Below, piece after piece: positions 8,281-17,857 of a stretch of 64,000 nt of DNA; within the stretch, counting starts at the first letter, position 1; each line of letters begins with the position of its first letter. Both the position numbers and the translations under genes were made by a program. Origin of the DNA: Nakamurella multipartita DSM 44233 (GTDB taxonomy: Bacteria; Actinomycetota; Actinomycetes; Mycobacteriales; Nakamurellaceae); contig NC_013235.1 of assembly GCF_000024365.1 (NCBI RefSeq), forward strand, positions 3,224,001-3,288,000, given 5' to 3'. A model generated the notes under the pieces. The model was not told the DNA's origin and searched no databases. It was given only the letters and a program-made list of their open reading frames with translations.

Positions 8281-9887
8281 CGCAGCGCAGCACACCGCAC
8301 CGGGTGCGCAGTCACCGCAACGGCGGCGCCGCCGTCATCGAATCGCTGGCCGCGCACGGCGTGGACACTGTGTTCGGCATCCCGGGCACCCACAACCTGG
8401 AGCTGTTCCGGCACCTGCCGGCGGCCGGCATCCGCTGCATCACCACCCGGCACGAGCAGGGCGCCGGGTACGCCGCCGACGGCTACCACCAGGTGTCCGG
8501 CCGGCCCGGCGTCGTCGTTACCACCAGCGGGCCGGCCCTGTTCAACGTGGCCGCGGCGGCCGGCACCGCGTGGGCCGAATCCCGCCCCCTACTGATCATC
8601 TCGCCCGGCCTGCCGACCGGCACCGACGGCGGCGACGCCGGGCAGCTGCACGAGACGAAGAACTCCTCCGGGGCGCTGAACGAGATCGTCGCCTGGAGCC
8701 GCCGGGTCGCCTCGCCGGCCCAGGCGGCCGCGGCGGTGACCGATGCGTTCGCGTTCTTCGCCGGCGGCCGGCCCCGGCCGGTGCACGTGGAAATTCCGCT
8801 GGACGTGTTGGAGCAGCCGTGGACCGGTGACCCGGTGGTCGCCGCGCCCTCGGCCCCGGCCGTCCCGGAGCCGACGGCGATCAGCGCCGCCGCCACCGTG
8901 CTGGCCGGCGCGGCCCGCCCGGTCATCGTCGCCGGCGGCGGCGCCCGCGGCGCGGCCACCGAGATCCGCGGGCTGGCCGAAGAACTGGGCGCCCCGGTGA
9001 TCACCACGACCAACGGCAAGGGCGTGCTGCCCGAGGACCATCCGTTGGCCATTGGCGCGTCGATCCGGCTCCGGGCGGCCCAGAAGTACCTGGCCGCCGC
9101 CGATGTCGCGCTGGTGGTGGGCAGCGAGCTGGGCGACTCGGAGCTGTGGGAGGGCCGGGTCGACACGGCGACGGTGATCCGGCTGGACATCGACCCGGGT
9201 CAGCTGGACAAGAACCGGACCGGCGAGCGGCACCTGCTGGGCGACGCGGCGGCCACCCTGCGCCAGTTGCGGGCCGAGCTTCCGGGCCGGGATCTTCCGG
9301 CCGCGGACCGGACCGCGGCGGCCGAACTGCGCGAGCAGTGCCGGGCCGAGGCCGTCACCGACGGCGGCGCCCCCTGGCAGCCGGTCGTGCAGGCCGTCCG
9401 GCGGGCCCTGCCGGCCGGCTCGACCCTGGTCGGCGACTCCTCGCAGGTCACCTACTTCGGCGCGGCCCACTTCTTCGACGCGGCCGCCCCGGGTGAATTT
9501 CTGTACATGGCCGGCTTCGCCACCCTGGGTTACGGCCTGCCGGCGGCGATCGGCGCGCAGCTGGCCGACCCGGACCGGGCGGTGGCGGTACTGCTGGGCG
9601 ACGGCGCGCTGATGTTCTCGGTGCAGGAGATCGTCACCGCCGTCGAGCAGCGGCTGCCCATTGCCATCGTGGTGGTGGACAACGGCGGGTACGCCGAGAT
9701 CAAGGACCAGCAGGCCCGGCGGGGCATCGCCCCGATCGGCGTCGACCTGTGCACCCCGGACCTGCCTGCGCTGGCCCGGGCCTGCGGCGCGTACGGGGTC
9801 GAGGCGGCGGACGCCGCCGCGGTCACCGACCTGGTCCGCGCGGCGCTGACCGCCGACCGGCCGACGCTGATCCGGCTGGCCTGCTGA
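8277..9887 (+). CDS. TPP-dependent decarboxylase (2-ketoarginine decarboxylase-like)
   Basis: A 536-residue thiamine-diphosphate enzyme of the acetolactate synthase/benzoylformate decarboxylase superfamily. The N-terminal pyrimidine domain has [11 protein letters not shown] and the catalytic Glu in [14 protein letters not shown] central Rossmann domain follows, then the C-terminal pyrophosphate domain with [10 protein letters not shown] and VVDNGGYAE, which bind Mg-TPP. Translationally coupled to the ureohydrolase (ATGA). The arginine transaminase pathway uses a TPP enzyme (AruI) to decarboxylate 5-guanidino-2-oxopentanoate, and I think that is the best fit given the neighbours. No aminotransferase or aldehyde dehydrogenase is in the window, so the pathway assignment stays tentative. 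Confidence 0.8.
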   Translation: MTQRSTPHRVRSHRNGGAAVIESLAAHGVDTVFGIPGTHNLELFRHLPAAGIRCITTRHEQGAGYAADGYHQVSGRPGVVVTTSGPALFNVAAAAGTAWAESRPLLIISPGLPTGTDGGDAGQLHETKNSSGALNEIVAWSRRVASPAQAAAAVTDAFAFFAGGRPRPVHVEIPLDVLEQPWTGDPVVAAPSAPAVPEPTAISAAATVLAGAARPVIVAGGGARGAATEIRGLAEELGAPVITTTNGKGVLPEDHPLAIGASIRLRAAQKYLAAADVALVVGSELGDSELWEGRVDTATVIRLDIDPGQLDKNRTGERHLLGDAAATLRQLRAELPGRDLPAADRTAAAELREQCRAEAVTDGGAPWQPVVQAVRRALPAGSTLVGDSSQVTYFGAAHFFDAAAPGEFLYMAGFATLGYGLPAAIGAQLADPDRAVAVLLGDGALMFSVQEIVTAVEQRLPIAIVVVDNGGYAEIKDQQARRGIAPIGVDLCTPDLPALARACGAYGVEAADAAAVTDLVRAALTADRPTLIRLAC

Positions 9888-9930
9888 TCGACAGCGGGCC
9901 GGCCGGATCGGCGGCGGTGCCGGACGAGGA

Positions 9931-10935
9931 TCAGCTGGGCGGGTTCACCTGGTACAGGCCGTTGTTGTCCTGCACGTTGACGGTGACCTTGGTGGACTTC
10001 CCGTCGACCTTGAGGTCGCACTGGAAGCTGGTCCCGGCCTGCACCGGCTGGCCCGACGGGCAGGTCACGTCGGTGACGCCGGTCAGCCCGTAGCCCGAGG
10101 GCGGGTTGCCGGTCAGCACGCTGGTGACGCCCTGCGCGACCTGCTTCTCGTCGAAGACCTTCTTGTTCAAGAATCCCGGCCACAGGAACAGGGCGACGGC
10201 GGCCAGCGCGGCGATCACGACCACCACGATGATCGCGATGATCAGGCCCTGGTTGGACTTTTTGGGCGCCTCGGTGGCGGGGAAGCCGCCGGAAGGGGTG
10301 CCCGTGTAGCCGCCGTACCCGGGCTGCTGGGCGTAGCCGGGTGGCTGGCCGTAACCGGGCTGCTGGCCGTAGGACTGGCCGTAACCCTGACCGGCGTTCG
10401 GATCGGACTGGCCGTAGCCGGGCTGCTGGTAGTAGCCCTGACCGGCGTTCGGGTCCGACTGGCCGTAGCCGGGCTGCTGGTAGTAGCCCTGACCGGCGTT
10501 CGGGTCCGACTGGCCGTAGCCGGGCTGCTGGTAGTACCCCTGCTGGCCGCCGGGCTGACCGTAGGAACCCTGGTCGTAGCCGGACTGACCGCCGTAGGGG
10601 GCCTGCTGGCCGTACCCGGGCTGCACGCTGGTCGGCTGCGCGTACGACGGACCGGTCGACGGGCCCGATGATCCCGACGAGTACGGGGATCCGGCGCCCG
10701 GGTCAGCGGAACCGCCCGACGGTGGGGTGCTGGCGCCGGACGAACCGGAGCCGCCCGATGACCCGCCGACCCCGTAGTCACCGGGCCGGTAGACGGTGGT
10801 GGCGTCCGCGTCGGCGGGCTGGTCGGATGCGGGCTGCTGCCCCGACCACGAAGAACCGTCCTGGCCGCCGCCGGACTGATTGCCCGACTGATTGCCCGGC
10901 TGATTGCCCGATTGACCGCCCTGGGGGGTACTCAT
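9931..10935 (-). CDS. DUF4333 membrane protein with Gly/Gln/Tyr-rich repeats
   Basis: A 334-residue protein. About 225 N-terminal residues are low-complexity Gln/Gly/Tyr/Pro/Ser, including three near-identical 17-residue units around [15 protein letters not shown] single transmembrane helix follows ([20 protein letters not shown], about 229-250). The C-terminal 80 residues match DUF4333, with a Cys pair in VTCPSGQPV and FQCDLKV that could form an extracytoplasmic disulfide. The repeat tail would face the cytoplasm and the DUF4333 domain the outside. Function of the family is unknown. It lies downstream of helY on the same strand after a 71-base gap. Confidence 0.85.
   Translation of the reverse strand: MSTPQGGQSGNQPGNQSGNQSGGGQDGSSWSGQQPASDQPADADATTVYRPGDYGVGGSSGGSGSSGASTPPSGGSADPGAGSPYSSGSSGPSTGPSYAQPTSVQPGYGQQAPYGGQSGYDQGSYGQPGGQQGYYQQPGYGQSDPNAGQGYYQQPGYGQSDPNAGQGYYQQPGYGQSDPNAGQGYGQSYGQQPGYGQPPGYAQQPGYGGYTGTPSGGFPATEAPKKSNQGLIIAIIVVVVIAALAAVALFLWPGFLNKKVFDEKQVAQGVTSVLTGNPPSGYGLTGVTDVTCPSGQPVQAGTSFQCDLKVDGKSTKVTVNVQDNNGLYQVNPPS
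10384..10537. repeat. Three 51-base tandem repeats inside the DUF4333 gene
   Basis: Three consecutive in-frame 51-base units encode 17-residue repeats of the [11 protein letters not shown] type. The second and third are almost identical at DNA level and the first differs at a few bases, indicating recent slippage or unequal exchange. Copy number probably varies between strains. Confidence 0.85.
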
Positions 10936-11006
10936 CGCTTCCTCCTCGATGACGCCGCTCGATCACGCAAGCCCGGCGTGTGGTGATGATCCAACCACGA
11001 TGAGGC

Positions 11007-13829
11007 TCAGGCGGCGCCGAGGGATACCACGCCGCGCCGCAAAGATCCGACCGCCGACCGGGCGATCGCGGCCACCGGCGCCGGCGCGACGCCCGCGATC
11101 TGGTCGAGCAGATCGACCACCTGCCGGCACCAGCGCACGAAATCCCCGGCGGAGATGTCGGTTCCGCCACTGACCGCCACCGTCAGGGTCTCGGCCAGCG
11201 ACGCCCCCCGGCACCAGGCGGCGACCGCGGCGGCAAACCCGGGGTCGACGTCGCGGGTCGCCGGCAGGCCGATCTCCCGCTCCGCACCGGCGATCCGGGC
11301 CCACACGTCCACGGTCGCCGACACCAGGTCGCCGATCTCGCCGACGGCGATCCGGCTCATGCCCGGGTTGTCGCGGCGCGATTCGAAGATCAGGCAGGAC
11401 ACCGCCGCGGCCAGCGCCGGCGGGGACGCGCCGGTCCAGGTGCCGCGGCGCAGGCACTCGGCCACCACCAGGTCGCTCTCGCACCAGATCCGGGCCAGCA
11501 TCCGGCCGTCGTCGGTCAGCGCGTCGCCGTCCAGGTACCCCTCGTCGGTCAGCAGGCGCACGATCCGGTCCAGCGCCTGACCCAGGGATCCGGTCGCCGC
11601 CGCAACCTTGGCGGCCAGGGCCTCGTTCTCGGCGATCAGCCGGCGCCACCGGCGGGCCCACTGCAGGTGCTCCTCGCGGTCGCTGCAGCCGTGCACCGGA
11701 TGCGCCCGGATCGCCTTGCGCAGCACGGTCAGGTCCATCTCGTCGGCCGAGGCGGCGTCGTGCCCGCGGGCCGCCCGCCGGTCCCGGCCGGGCGCGCGGA
11801 TACCGGAGGAGGCGATCGCCGAGGACAGGTCCCGCCGGACCTTGGGTGAACGGTGGTCGGTGAACTTGCCCAGCTTGACCCGGCCCAAGGCGGGCACCCG
11901 GCCGCGGAAGTCGGCGGCGGACAGCCGGCCGGCCCAGCGGCCGGCGGTGACCACCAGGGGCCGGGCCGAACCGTCCGGATCGACCCCGGGATCGAGCACG
12001 ACGGCCAGGCCGGACCGCCGCCCGGTCGGCACCTCGATCACGTCGCCGCGCCGCAGTTCGGCCAGGTCCTGGGCGGTGGCGTCGCGCCGGCGGGCGGCCC
12101 CGGCCCGGGCGATCTCCCGTTCCGCATCGGCCAGCTCGGTCAGCAGGCCCAGGTATTCGGCGGTGTCGCCCAGATGGCACTGCATGGTTCGCTGATGCGC
12201 GGCGATGGCCTCGGTGTTGCGGGAGACCTGACGGGCCATGCCGACCACCGCGCCGTTGGCCTGGTACTGGGCGAAGGATTGCTCGATCAGTGCCCGGGCC
12301 GCCTGCCGGCCGAGCCGGTCGACCAGGTTGACCGCCATGTTGTAGCTGGGCCGGAACGAGGAGCGCAGCGGGTAGGTGCGCCGCGAGGCCAGCCCGCCCA
12401 CCACCCGCGGGTCCATTCCCGGCGACCACAGCACCACCGCGTGGCCTTCGACGTCGATGCCCCGGCGGCCGGCCCGGCCGGTCAGCTGCGTGTATTCCCC
12501 GGCGGTCAGATCCGCGTGGCTCTCCCCGTTGAACTTGCCCAGCTTCTCCAGCACTACCGTGCGGGCCGGCATGTTGATGCCCAGGGCCAGCGTCTCGGTG
12601 GCGAAGACGGCCTTGACCAGGCCGGCGACGAACAACTCCTCGACGGTTTCCTTGAACACCGGCAGCAGGCCGGCGTGGTGCGCGGCCACCCCTCGTTCCA
12701 GGCCCTCGCGCCACTCCCAGTAGCCCAGCACCCCGAGGTCGGCGTCCAGCAGCTCCACTGTGCGCCGGTCGACGATCTGCCGGATCTCGTCCCGCTCGTG
12801 CTCGGTGGTCAGCCGCAGCCCGGAGCGGACGCACTGGGCGACCGCGGCGTCGCACCCGGCCCGGGAGAAGATGAAGGTGATGGCCGGCAGCAGCCCGGCC
12901 ATGTCCAGCCGCTCGATGACGTCGACCCGGTTCGGCGGACGCCAGCGCGGGCCGCCCGGCGGCCGTCCCCGCTCCCCCCGGCGGCCCACCCGTGACCCGC
13001 CGCCGCCGAAACGGTCGGCCAGCGCCTCGGCGTCGTGGATGGCCCGGGTCAGGGCCGGGTCGATCCGCAGCTGCCCCGAGCCGGGCGGGTCGGACGGGCC
13101 GGCCTCCTGGTCGCGCACGCTGAACAGGTCGAACAGCCGTCGCCCGACCATCATGTGCGGCCACAGCGGAACCGGCCGCACCTCGTCGACGACGACGGCC
13201 AGCTCGCCGCGCACCTCGGCCAACCAGGCGCCGAACTCCTCGGCGTTGGATACCGTGGCCGACAGGCCGACGACGGCCACGTCGGCGGCCAGGTGCAGGA
13301 TGACCTCCTCCCACACCGGCCCGCGGAACTTGTCGGCCAGGTAGTGCACCTCGTCGAGCACCACGTGGGTGAGCTCGGCCAGGTCCGGGGATCCGGCGTA
13401 GAGCATGTTGCGCAGCACTTCGGTGGTCATCACCACCACCGGCGCATGGGAATTGACCGAGGTGTCGCCGGTCAGCAGGCCCACCCGGTCCGGTCCGTAC
13501 TGGGCGATCAGATCGACGAACTTCTGGTTGGACAGCGCCTTGATCGGGGTCGTGTAGAAGCACTTGCCGCCCGAGGCCAGCGCCAGGTGCACCGCGAACT
13601 CACCGACGACCGTCTTGCCGGCACCGGTCGGCGCGCACACCAGCACGCCCCGGCCGTCCTCCAGCGCCTGGCACCCCTGTACCTGGAAGGGATCGAGCGC
13701 GAACGGCCGGGTCAGCACGAACTCGGCCAGCTTCGGGTACTGGCGGCGGGCCGCCTGCGCCACCTGGGCGCGGGCGTACCGATCCGCCGGTGACCCGTCC
13801 TCGTGCGGTGTTCGACTGTCCTGGGTCAC
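11007..13829 (-). CDS. helY: Ski2/Mtr4-like DEAD/H-box helicase
   Basis: A 940-residue superfamily-2 helicase like mycobacterial HelY. Motif I is APTGAGKT near residue 67, followed by TTPIKALSNQKF (Ia), DEVH (II) and LSATVSN (III). The helicase C domain has the YTQLTGRAGRRG motif (VI), and the C-terminal third has the Ski2-like helical domain. Mtr4/Ski2 proteins unwind structured RNA for decay. The start is the GTG at 13829. Position downstream of tatC on the same strand follows the mycobacterial pafABC-tatAC-helY order, though DUF2252 and DUF6325 genes intervene here. Confidence 0.93.
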   Translation of the reverse strand: MTQDSRTPHEDGSPADRYARAQVAQAARRQYPKLAEFVLTRPFALDPFQVQGCQALEDGRGVLVCAPTGAGKTVVGEFAVHLALASGGKCFYTTPIKALSNQKFVDLIAQYGPDRVGLLTGDTSVNSHAPVVVMTTEVLRNMLYAGSPDLAELTHVVLDEVHYLADKFRGPVWEEVILHLAADVAVVGLSATVSNAEEFGAWLAEVRGELAVVVDEVRPVPLWPHMMVGRRLFDLFSVRDQEAGPSDPPGSGQLRIDPALTRAIHDAEALADRFGGGGSRVGRRGERGRPPGGPRWRPPNRVDVIERLDMAGLLPAITFIFSRAGCDAAVAQCVRSGLRLTTEHERDEIRQIVDRRTVELLDADLGVLGYWEWREGLERGVAAHHAGLLPVFKETVEELFVAGLVKAVFATETLALGINMPARTVVLEKLGKFNGESHADLTAGEYTQLTGRAGRRGIDVEGHAVVLWSPGMDPRVVGGLASRRTYPLRSSFRPSYNMAVNLVDRLGRQAARALIEQSFAQYQANGAVVGMARQVSRNTEAIAAHQRTMQCHLGDTAEYLGLLTELADAEREIARAGAARRRDATAQDLAELRRGDVIEVPTGRRSGLAVVLDPGVDPDGSARPLVVTAGRWAGRLSAADFRGRVPALGRVKLGKFTDHRSPKVRRDLSSAIASSGIRAPGRDRRAARGHDAASADEMDLTVLRKAIRAHPVHGCSDREEHLQWARRWRRLIAENEALAAKVAAATGSLGQALDRIVRLLTDEGYLDGDALTDDGRMLARIWCESDLVVAECLRRGTWTGASPPALAAAVSCLIFESRRDNPGMSRIAVGEIGDLVSATVDVWARIAGAEREIGLPATRDVDPGFAAAVAAWCRGASLAETLTVAVSGGTDISAGDFVRWCRQVVDLLDQIAGVAPAPVAAIARSAVGSLRRGVVSLGAA

Positions 13830-13851
13830 CCGTCCAGGGTGTCACAGGCCG

Positions 13852-14361
13852 TCAGGACTTGGCGTCGGCCTCGACCTCGTCGTCCAGCTCGCCGGCGTCC
13901 GCTTCGAGCTCGGCCTCCAGTTCGGCCTCCAGCTCGGCTTCCAGGGAAGCCAGCAGCTGCTGGACCGGGATCCGGCCGCTGGCCACCAGCTGCCCACCCG
14001 AGCGCCGGACCGCCGCGGCCAGCGGGGCCGCCCAGAGGTTCTCGTACACCAGCAGGGCCGCGGTGCTGCCCGGCTCGAGCGCCGCGGCGGTGGCCGCCAC
14101 GTCGTCGTCGGTGAGCAGGTCGGCCAGGTCCCGCTCGATCTCCCGCAGCTCGGCCAGCGGCCCGTCGGACAGCTCGGCGAACTCGAACGCCTCGAACGAG
14201 CCGTCCTCGCTCTTGCGGATCACGGCCAGGTCCAGGATCCGCACGACGCCGTGCCGGACCAGCGCCAGCAGCTCGGGCAGGATCTCGCCGTTGAACTGGC
14301 TGCCGGGGAACTCGACCACCAGGTAATCGACCGGGCCGAGTTCGTCGATGGGTTCGGTCAT
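13852..14361 (-). CDS. DUF6325-family protein
   Basis: A 169-residue soluble acidic protein. The N-terminal 110 residues resemble the DUF6325 family (GPVDYLVVEFPG, ILDLAVIRK), often found in actinobacteria and sometimes annotated as a DUF1269-like membrane protein, though no membrane segment is visible here. The C-terminus is a low-complexity Glu/Leu/Ala coiled tail with repeated EAELEAELEA. Function is unknown. It lies 22 bases upstream of helY on the same strand, so they may be co-transcribed. Confidence 0.65.
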   Translation of the reverse strand: MTEPIDELGPVDYLVVEFPGSQFNGEILPELLALVRHGVVRILDLAVIRKSEDGSFEAFEFAELSDGPLAELREIERDLADLLTDDDVAATAAALEPGSTAALLVYENLWAAPLAAAVRRSGGQLVASGRIPVQQLLASLEAELEAELEAELEADAGELDDEVEADAKS

Positions 14362-14438
14362 GACGTGCCTTTCGACTTCAGTTCGGTGACCGCCGGTGCG
14401 CGGTCACGGGGCATGCGGACAGCAGTGTCACACGGCCC

Positions 14439-15971
14439 CTACAGGCCACGCAGCACCGGCAGCCGGCCGGAGTCGATGGCGGCGGTGAAGGCCTGGTAGT
14501 CCTGCTCGTTCTGGTCGGCGTAGCGCACCGCGAAATCGGTGATCGCCTTCTCGAACGTGTCACTCTCGCCCAGGTAAGAGGCCAGGGCGACCACATCGCC
14601 GGACCGGGCGTGCGCGCGAGCCAGGGTCCACCCGCACAGCCCGGCGTAGAAGTTCAGCGCGTTCGGGTTCATCAGTTCCACGTCGGCCGAGGTCTTCATG
14701 TCCCGCAGCTGCCGCCAGTAGTAGTACCGGTCGGCCTGGATCCCCTTGGTCCAGCCCAGGAAGATGTCGCTGGCCGCCTGCATCATGCGCTGGCCGCGCA
14801 CCACTCGCTCCCCCGGGTTGGTGTACCGGCTGGCCGGCAGGTGATCCTCCAGCACGGACCTGGTCGCCTCTTTGACCTGCAGGAACAACGGATCCTGCTC
14901 GTCCCGGCCCTCGAGCAGCACGATGAACGCGCGGGTGCCCACGCTGCCGACGCCGACCACCTTGCGGGCCATGTCGACGAAGCTGAACCGCTCCAGGACG
15001 TGCCGGCGGTCGGCCTCCAGCGTGGCCCGGTAGTCCCGGAACTGGTTGCGCAGAACCTCGACGACGTTGTCGGCGTTGAGCCCGTCGATGGCGTCCAGCT
15101 CGCGCATGGGCACCACGATCGGCGGCTGGCTCTTGATCCGGTAGGTCCCGTCGACCAGCTCACCGAGCTTGGACAGGGCCTGCAGCGAGTCCCGGGTGCG
15201 GGCCTTGTCCAGGTTCTTCTGCGCCCGCCGGGCCACCCGAGCCAGGTCGTCGTCGGCCGCGACGGCCGCCTTGTCGACCTTGCCCTTGCTCTTGGCCGAA
15301 CCCTTTCCCTTGCCCGATCCCTTCGCCGCGGCCTTGCCCTTGGCCGCACTCTCGGCCGCCTTGGCCGCGTCGGCCAGTTGGCTCAGCGCCGTCTTGAGGG
15401 TGTCCTCGGACAGGTGGGTGTACCAGAGCTCCATCGTGCCCATGGTGGCGAACTCGGCCATCGCCGTGCGGTACCGGTTGGCCGCCGTCATGGCCGCCGC
15501 CGCGCTCTGTTCGGGGGTGAATCCGTTGTTGCGGCCGGCGATCACGAAGCTGGCGGTCAGCCGCTTGACGTCGTACTCGACCGGGCCGGGCAGGGTCTCG
15601 TCGAAGTCGTTGAGGTCGAACATCAATCGCCGCTCGGGCGAGGCGTACCCGCCGAAGTTGGACAGGTGGGCGTCCCCGCAGAGCTGGGAGTTCAGGCCGG
15701 CGGTGGGGGTGTCGGCCAGGTCGGCGGCCATGATCTTGGCCGCGCCCCGGTAGAAGGTGAATGGGGAGACCGCCATCCGACCGTGCCGCACCGGCACCAG
15801 GTCGGGTTCACGGGTCTTGTTCTGTTCCTCCAGCAACGCGACCGGATCGAACCGGTCGGCGACCGGCGTCCACCCCAGGTGCTTCTCCAACGGAGTCGCG
15901 ATCCGGGCGTCGGCGCCCTTGGCCTGCCGATCGGCGACGGACAGATGGGTGAGGATCTTGGGGGTGGCCAC
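14439..15971 (-). CDS. DUF2252-family protein (kinase-like fold)
   Basis: A 510-residue protein of DUF2252, whose members have an aminoglycoside-phosphotransferase-like layout. Visible signatures are LVPVRHGRMAVSPFTFYRG near residue 60, LCGDAHLSNFGG (the Brenner-type HxxN loop) and FDLNDFDETLPGP. A Lys/Gly/Ser-rich stretch of about 35 residues near residue 210 (KGSGKGKGSAKSKGK) breaks the domain as a probable surface insertion. The start is a GTG at 15971 behind AGGAG. Substrate is unknown; members are common in actinobacteria. It stands between tatC and helY. Confidence 0.88.
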   Translation of the reverse strand: MATPKILTHLSVADRQAKGADARIATPLEKHLGWTPVADRFDPVALLEEQNKTREPDLVPVRHGRMAVSPFTFYRGAAKIMAADLADTPTAGLNSQLCGDAHLSNFGGYASPERRLMFDLNDFDETLPGPVEYDVKRLTASFVIAGRNNGFTPEQSAAAAMTAANRYRTAMAEFATMGTMELWYTHLSEDTLKTALSQLADAAKAAESAAKGKAAAKGSGKGKGSAKSKGKVDKAAVAADDDLARVARRAQKNLDKARTRDSLQALSKLGELVDGTYRIKSQPPIVVPMRELDAIDGLNADNVVEVLRNQFRDYRATLEADRRHVLERFSFVDMARKVVGVGSVGTRAFIVLLEGRDEQDPLFLQVKEATRSVLEDHLPASRYTNPGERVVRGQRMMQAASDIFLGWTKGIQADRYYYWRQLRDMKTSADVELMNPNALNFYAGLCGWTLARAHARSGDVVALASYLGESDTFEKAITDFAVRYADQNEQDYQAFTAAIDSGRLPVLRGL

Positions 15972-16072
15972 GGAGAACTCCTGACGGTCGAATCACGGGC
16001 GCCAACGGATAGTGAAGCCCATCACACCGCCGATCCGACAGGGCCGGCATCATCCCAAACGAGTGGAAAAGG

Positions 16073-17116
16073 TCAGGTCACGTCGCCGAGGTCGTCGTAG
16101 GGCCGGCGGGCTGTGGGAGCCGCTCGCCCGGGCATCGGCTGCGGAGCCGGCACCGGGGCGGGCGCGGGCACCGGCGCGACCACAGTGTCGGTGGCGGCAG
16201 CCGGGTTCGCGGCGACGCCGACCGGCAAGTCGGACAGCGGGGTGGCCTCGTCGTCGGACAGCTCGCGCCGCTCCTCCTGGCGCCGAGCCCGGCGGTCGTG
16301 CACCTTGGCCACCTGCACGGACAGCTCATAGAGCAGGGCCAGCGAGACGGCCAGCGCCAGCATGGTGATCGGGTCGTTGCCCGGCACGACGAGCCCGGCG
16401 AACACGGTCAGCCCGAACAGCGCGTACCGGCGCCAGGCGGCCAGCTTGGCCCCGGAGACCACGCCGATGCGGTTGAGCATGATCAGCAGCAGCGGCAGCT
16501 CGAAGGACACGCCGAAGATGATCAGCATGGCGATCAGGAATGAGAAGTAGCTGTCCGGGGTCAACGCGGTGATGGTGGCCTCGCCACCGAAGCTCAGCAG
16601 CACGGTCAGGCCCTCGCGGATCACCACGTAGGCCAGCACGGCGCCGGCGACGAACAGGACCGCGCCGGCGCTGACGAAGATGATCGCGTACTTGCGTTCC
16701 TTGCTGTACAGGGCCGGGGTGACGAACGCCCACAGCTGGTAGAGCCAGATCGGTACCGAGAGCACCACCCCGGCGATCAGCGCCGACTTGAGCTGCAGCT
16801 CCAACGCCGAGAATGGACCGGTGGCCAGCAGCTTGCACTGGTCGGCGCTGCCGAAGTCGTACCGCTCGGTGGACGGGACGGCGCAGTAGGGCCCGGTCAG
16901 GATCTCCGACAGGCTGGGCAGCCCGATGGCCGGGATGCCGTGCCCGAACCAGATGAAGCCGACGACGGTGCCCAGCAGGATGCCCAGGGTGGCCACGAAC
17001 AGCCGGCGGCGCAGCTCGTGCAGGTGCGACATCAGCGGCATGGTGCCGTCGGGCGACTTCGGCGGTCGGCCCCGGCGCAGCCGAAGACTGGGCACCGTCC
17101 GTCCGAACACGCGCAC
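16073..17116 (-). CDS. tatC: Sec-independent protein translocase TatC
   Basis: A 347-residue TatC with six transmembrane helices and the N-terminal signature MSHLHELRRRLF (about residues 29-40), including the conserved Glu that reads the twin-Arg signal. The start GTG at 17116 has AAGGAG 6 bases upstream. A Pro/Ala-rich cytoplasmic C-terminal tail of about 90 residues is longer than in E. coli, as often in actinobacteria. tatA normally precedes tatC in the pafABC cluster; no TatA-like reading frame is present between pafC and tatC here, where a K+ channel gene stands instead, so TatA must be encoded elsewhere. Confidence 0.95.
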   Translation of the reverse strand: MRVFGRTVPSLRLRRGRPPKSPDGTMPLMSHLHELRRRLFVATLGILLGTVVGFIWFGHGIPAIGLPSLSEILTGPYCAVPSTERYDFGSADQCKLLATGPFSALELQLKSALIAGVVLSVPIWLYQLWAFVTPALYSKERKYAIIFVSAGAVLFVAGAVLAYVVIREGLTVLLSFGGEATITALTPDSYFSFLIAMLIIFGVSFELPLLLIMLNRIGVVSGAKLAAWRRYALFGLTVFAGLVVPGNDPITMLALAVSLALLYELSVQVAKVHDRRARRQEERRELSDDEATPLSDLPVGVAANPAAATDTVVAPVPAPAPVPAPQPMPGRAAPTARRPYDDLGDVT

Positions 17117-17200
17117 GCATCGCTCCTTGCCCGGATCATCCGGGCGGCCCGTCGTCGGGTCCGCCCATCGGGGTCCGTGGATGTGCTGGTCGCCTCGATC

Positions 17201-17773
17201 TTACGGAGCGGTGGACTCCGGATCGCTCGGCGCGGCGGCCGGGGCCCGTCGGCGCAGGTTCATCTCCACCGCACCGAAGATCAGTTTGGCGACCAGGCCG
17301 AACACCGCCAGGTTCAGCAGCATCTGCAGGCTGACCAGGATCCGGGGCAGGTTGCCGACCGGGGTGATGTCGCCGAAGCCGACGGTGGAGAACACGGTGA
17401 TGGTGAAGTACAGCGCGCCGACCCGGTCCAGCGGCTGGGAGAAGGTGCTCGGATCGCCCTGCGAGATCAGGAAGTAGCCGGTGGCGAAGATGATCAGCAG
17501 CAACGGCACCCCGATCGTCAACGTCTCGAACGCCCGCAACCGGGGAAACGGCGAGCCGACGATGGCCCGGATCTGCCAGGCCAGCACCAGGGCCAGGGCC
17601 AGGACCCCGACGACCAGCACGATCAGACCGGTGCCGGCGGGTTCCTTGAGCGGCAGCAGGAAGTACGCGGCGACCAGGACGATCGCCCACAGCAGGGAAC
17701 GGGCGATCAGCATGATCGCGATCCGCTTCCGCTGCCGGGGGGTGAGGTCCTCATAGCGGGCAGGCGTGCGCAT
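17201..17773 (-). CDS. Two-pore-helix potassium channel family protein
   Basis: A membrane protein of 190 residues from the ATG at 17773 (the frame stays open to 17830). Two N-terminal hydrophobic helices are followed by an Ion_trans_2 module: a helix, a pore loop with the filter TVGFGD and a final helix (LLNLAVFGLVAKLIFGA). The filter reads GFGD, a known variant of GYGD that still conducts K+. No RCK or cyclic-nucleotide domain is attached. It occupies the place where tatA is usually found, between pafC and tatC, on the same strand. Role is probably K+ efflux or membrane-potential control. Confidence 0.85.
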   Translation of the reverse strand: MRTPARYEDLTPRQRKRIAIMLIARSLLWAIVLVAAYFLLPLKEPAGTGLIVLVVGVLALALVLAWQIRAIVGSPFPRLRAFETLTIGVPLLLIIFATGYFLISQGDPSTFSQPLDRVGALYFTITVFSTVGFGDITPVGNLPRILVSLQMLLNLAVFGLVAKLIFGAVEMNLRRRAPAAAPSDPESTAP

Positions 17774-17857
17774 ACCGGTCACGCTGCCCGGCGGCGCCGG
17801 CCCGGGACAACATCCGGACCGGGCGATCACGGGTGTCGCCGTCCGGCCGCCCTGGTC

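Noticed and set aside
10384-10537. Possible CRISPR array
   Set aside because: The repeats are directly adjacent, in frame and coding; there are no unique spacers.
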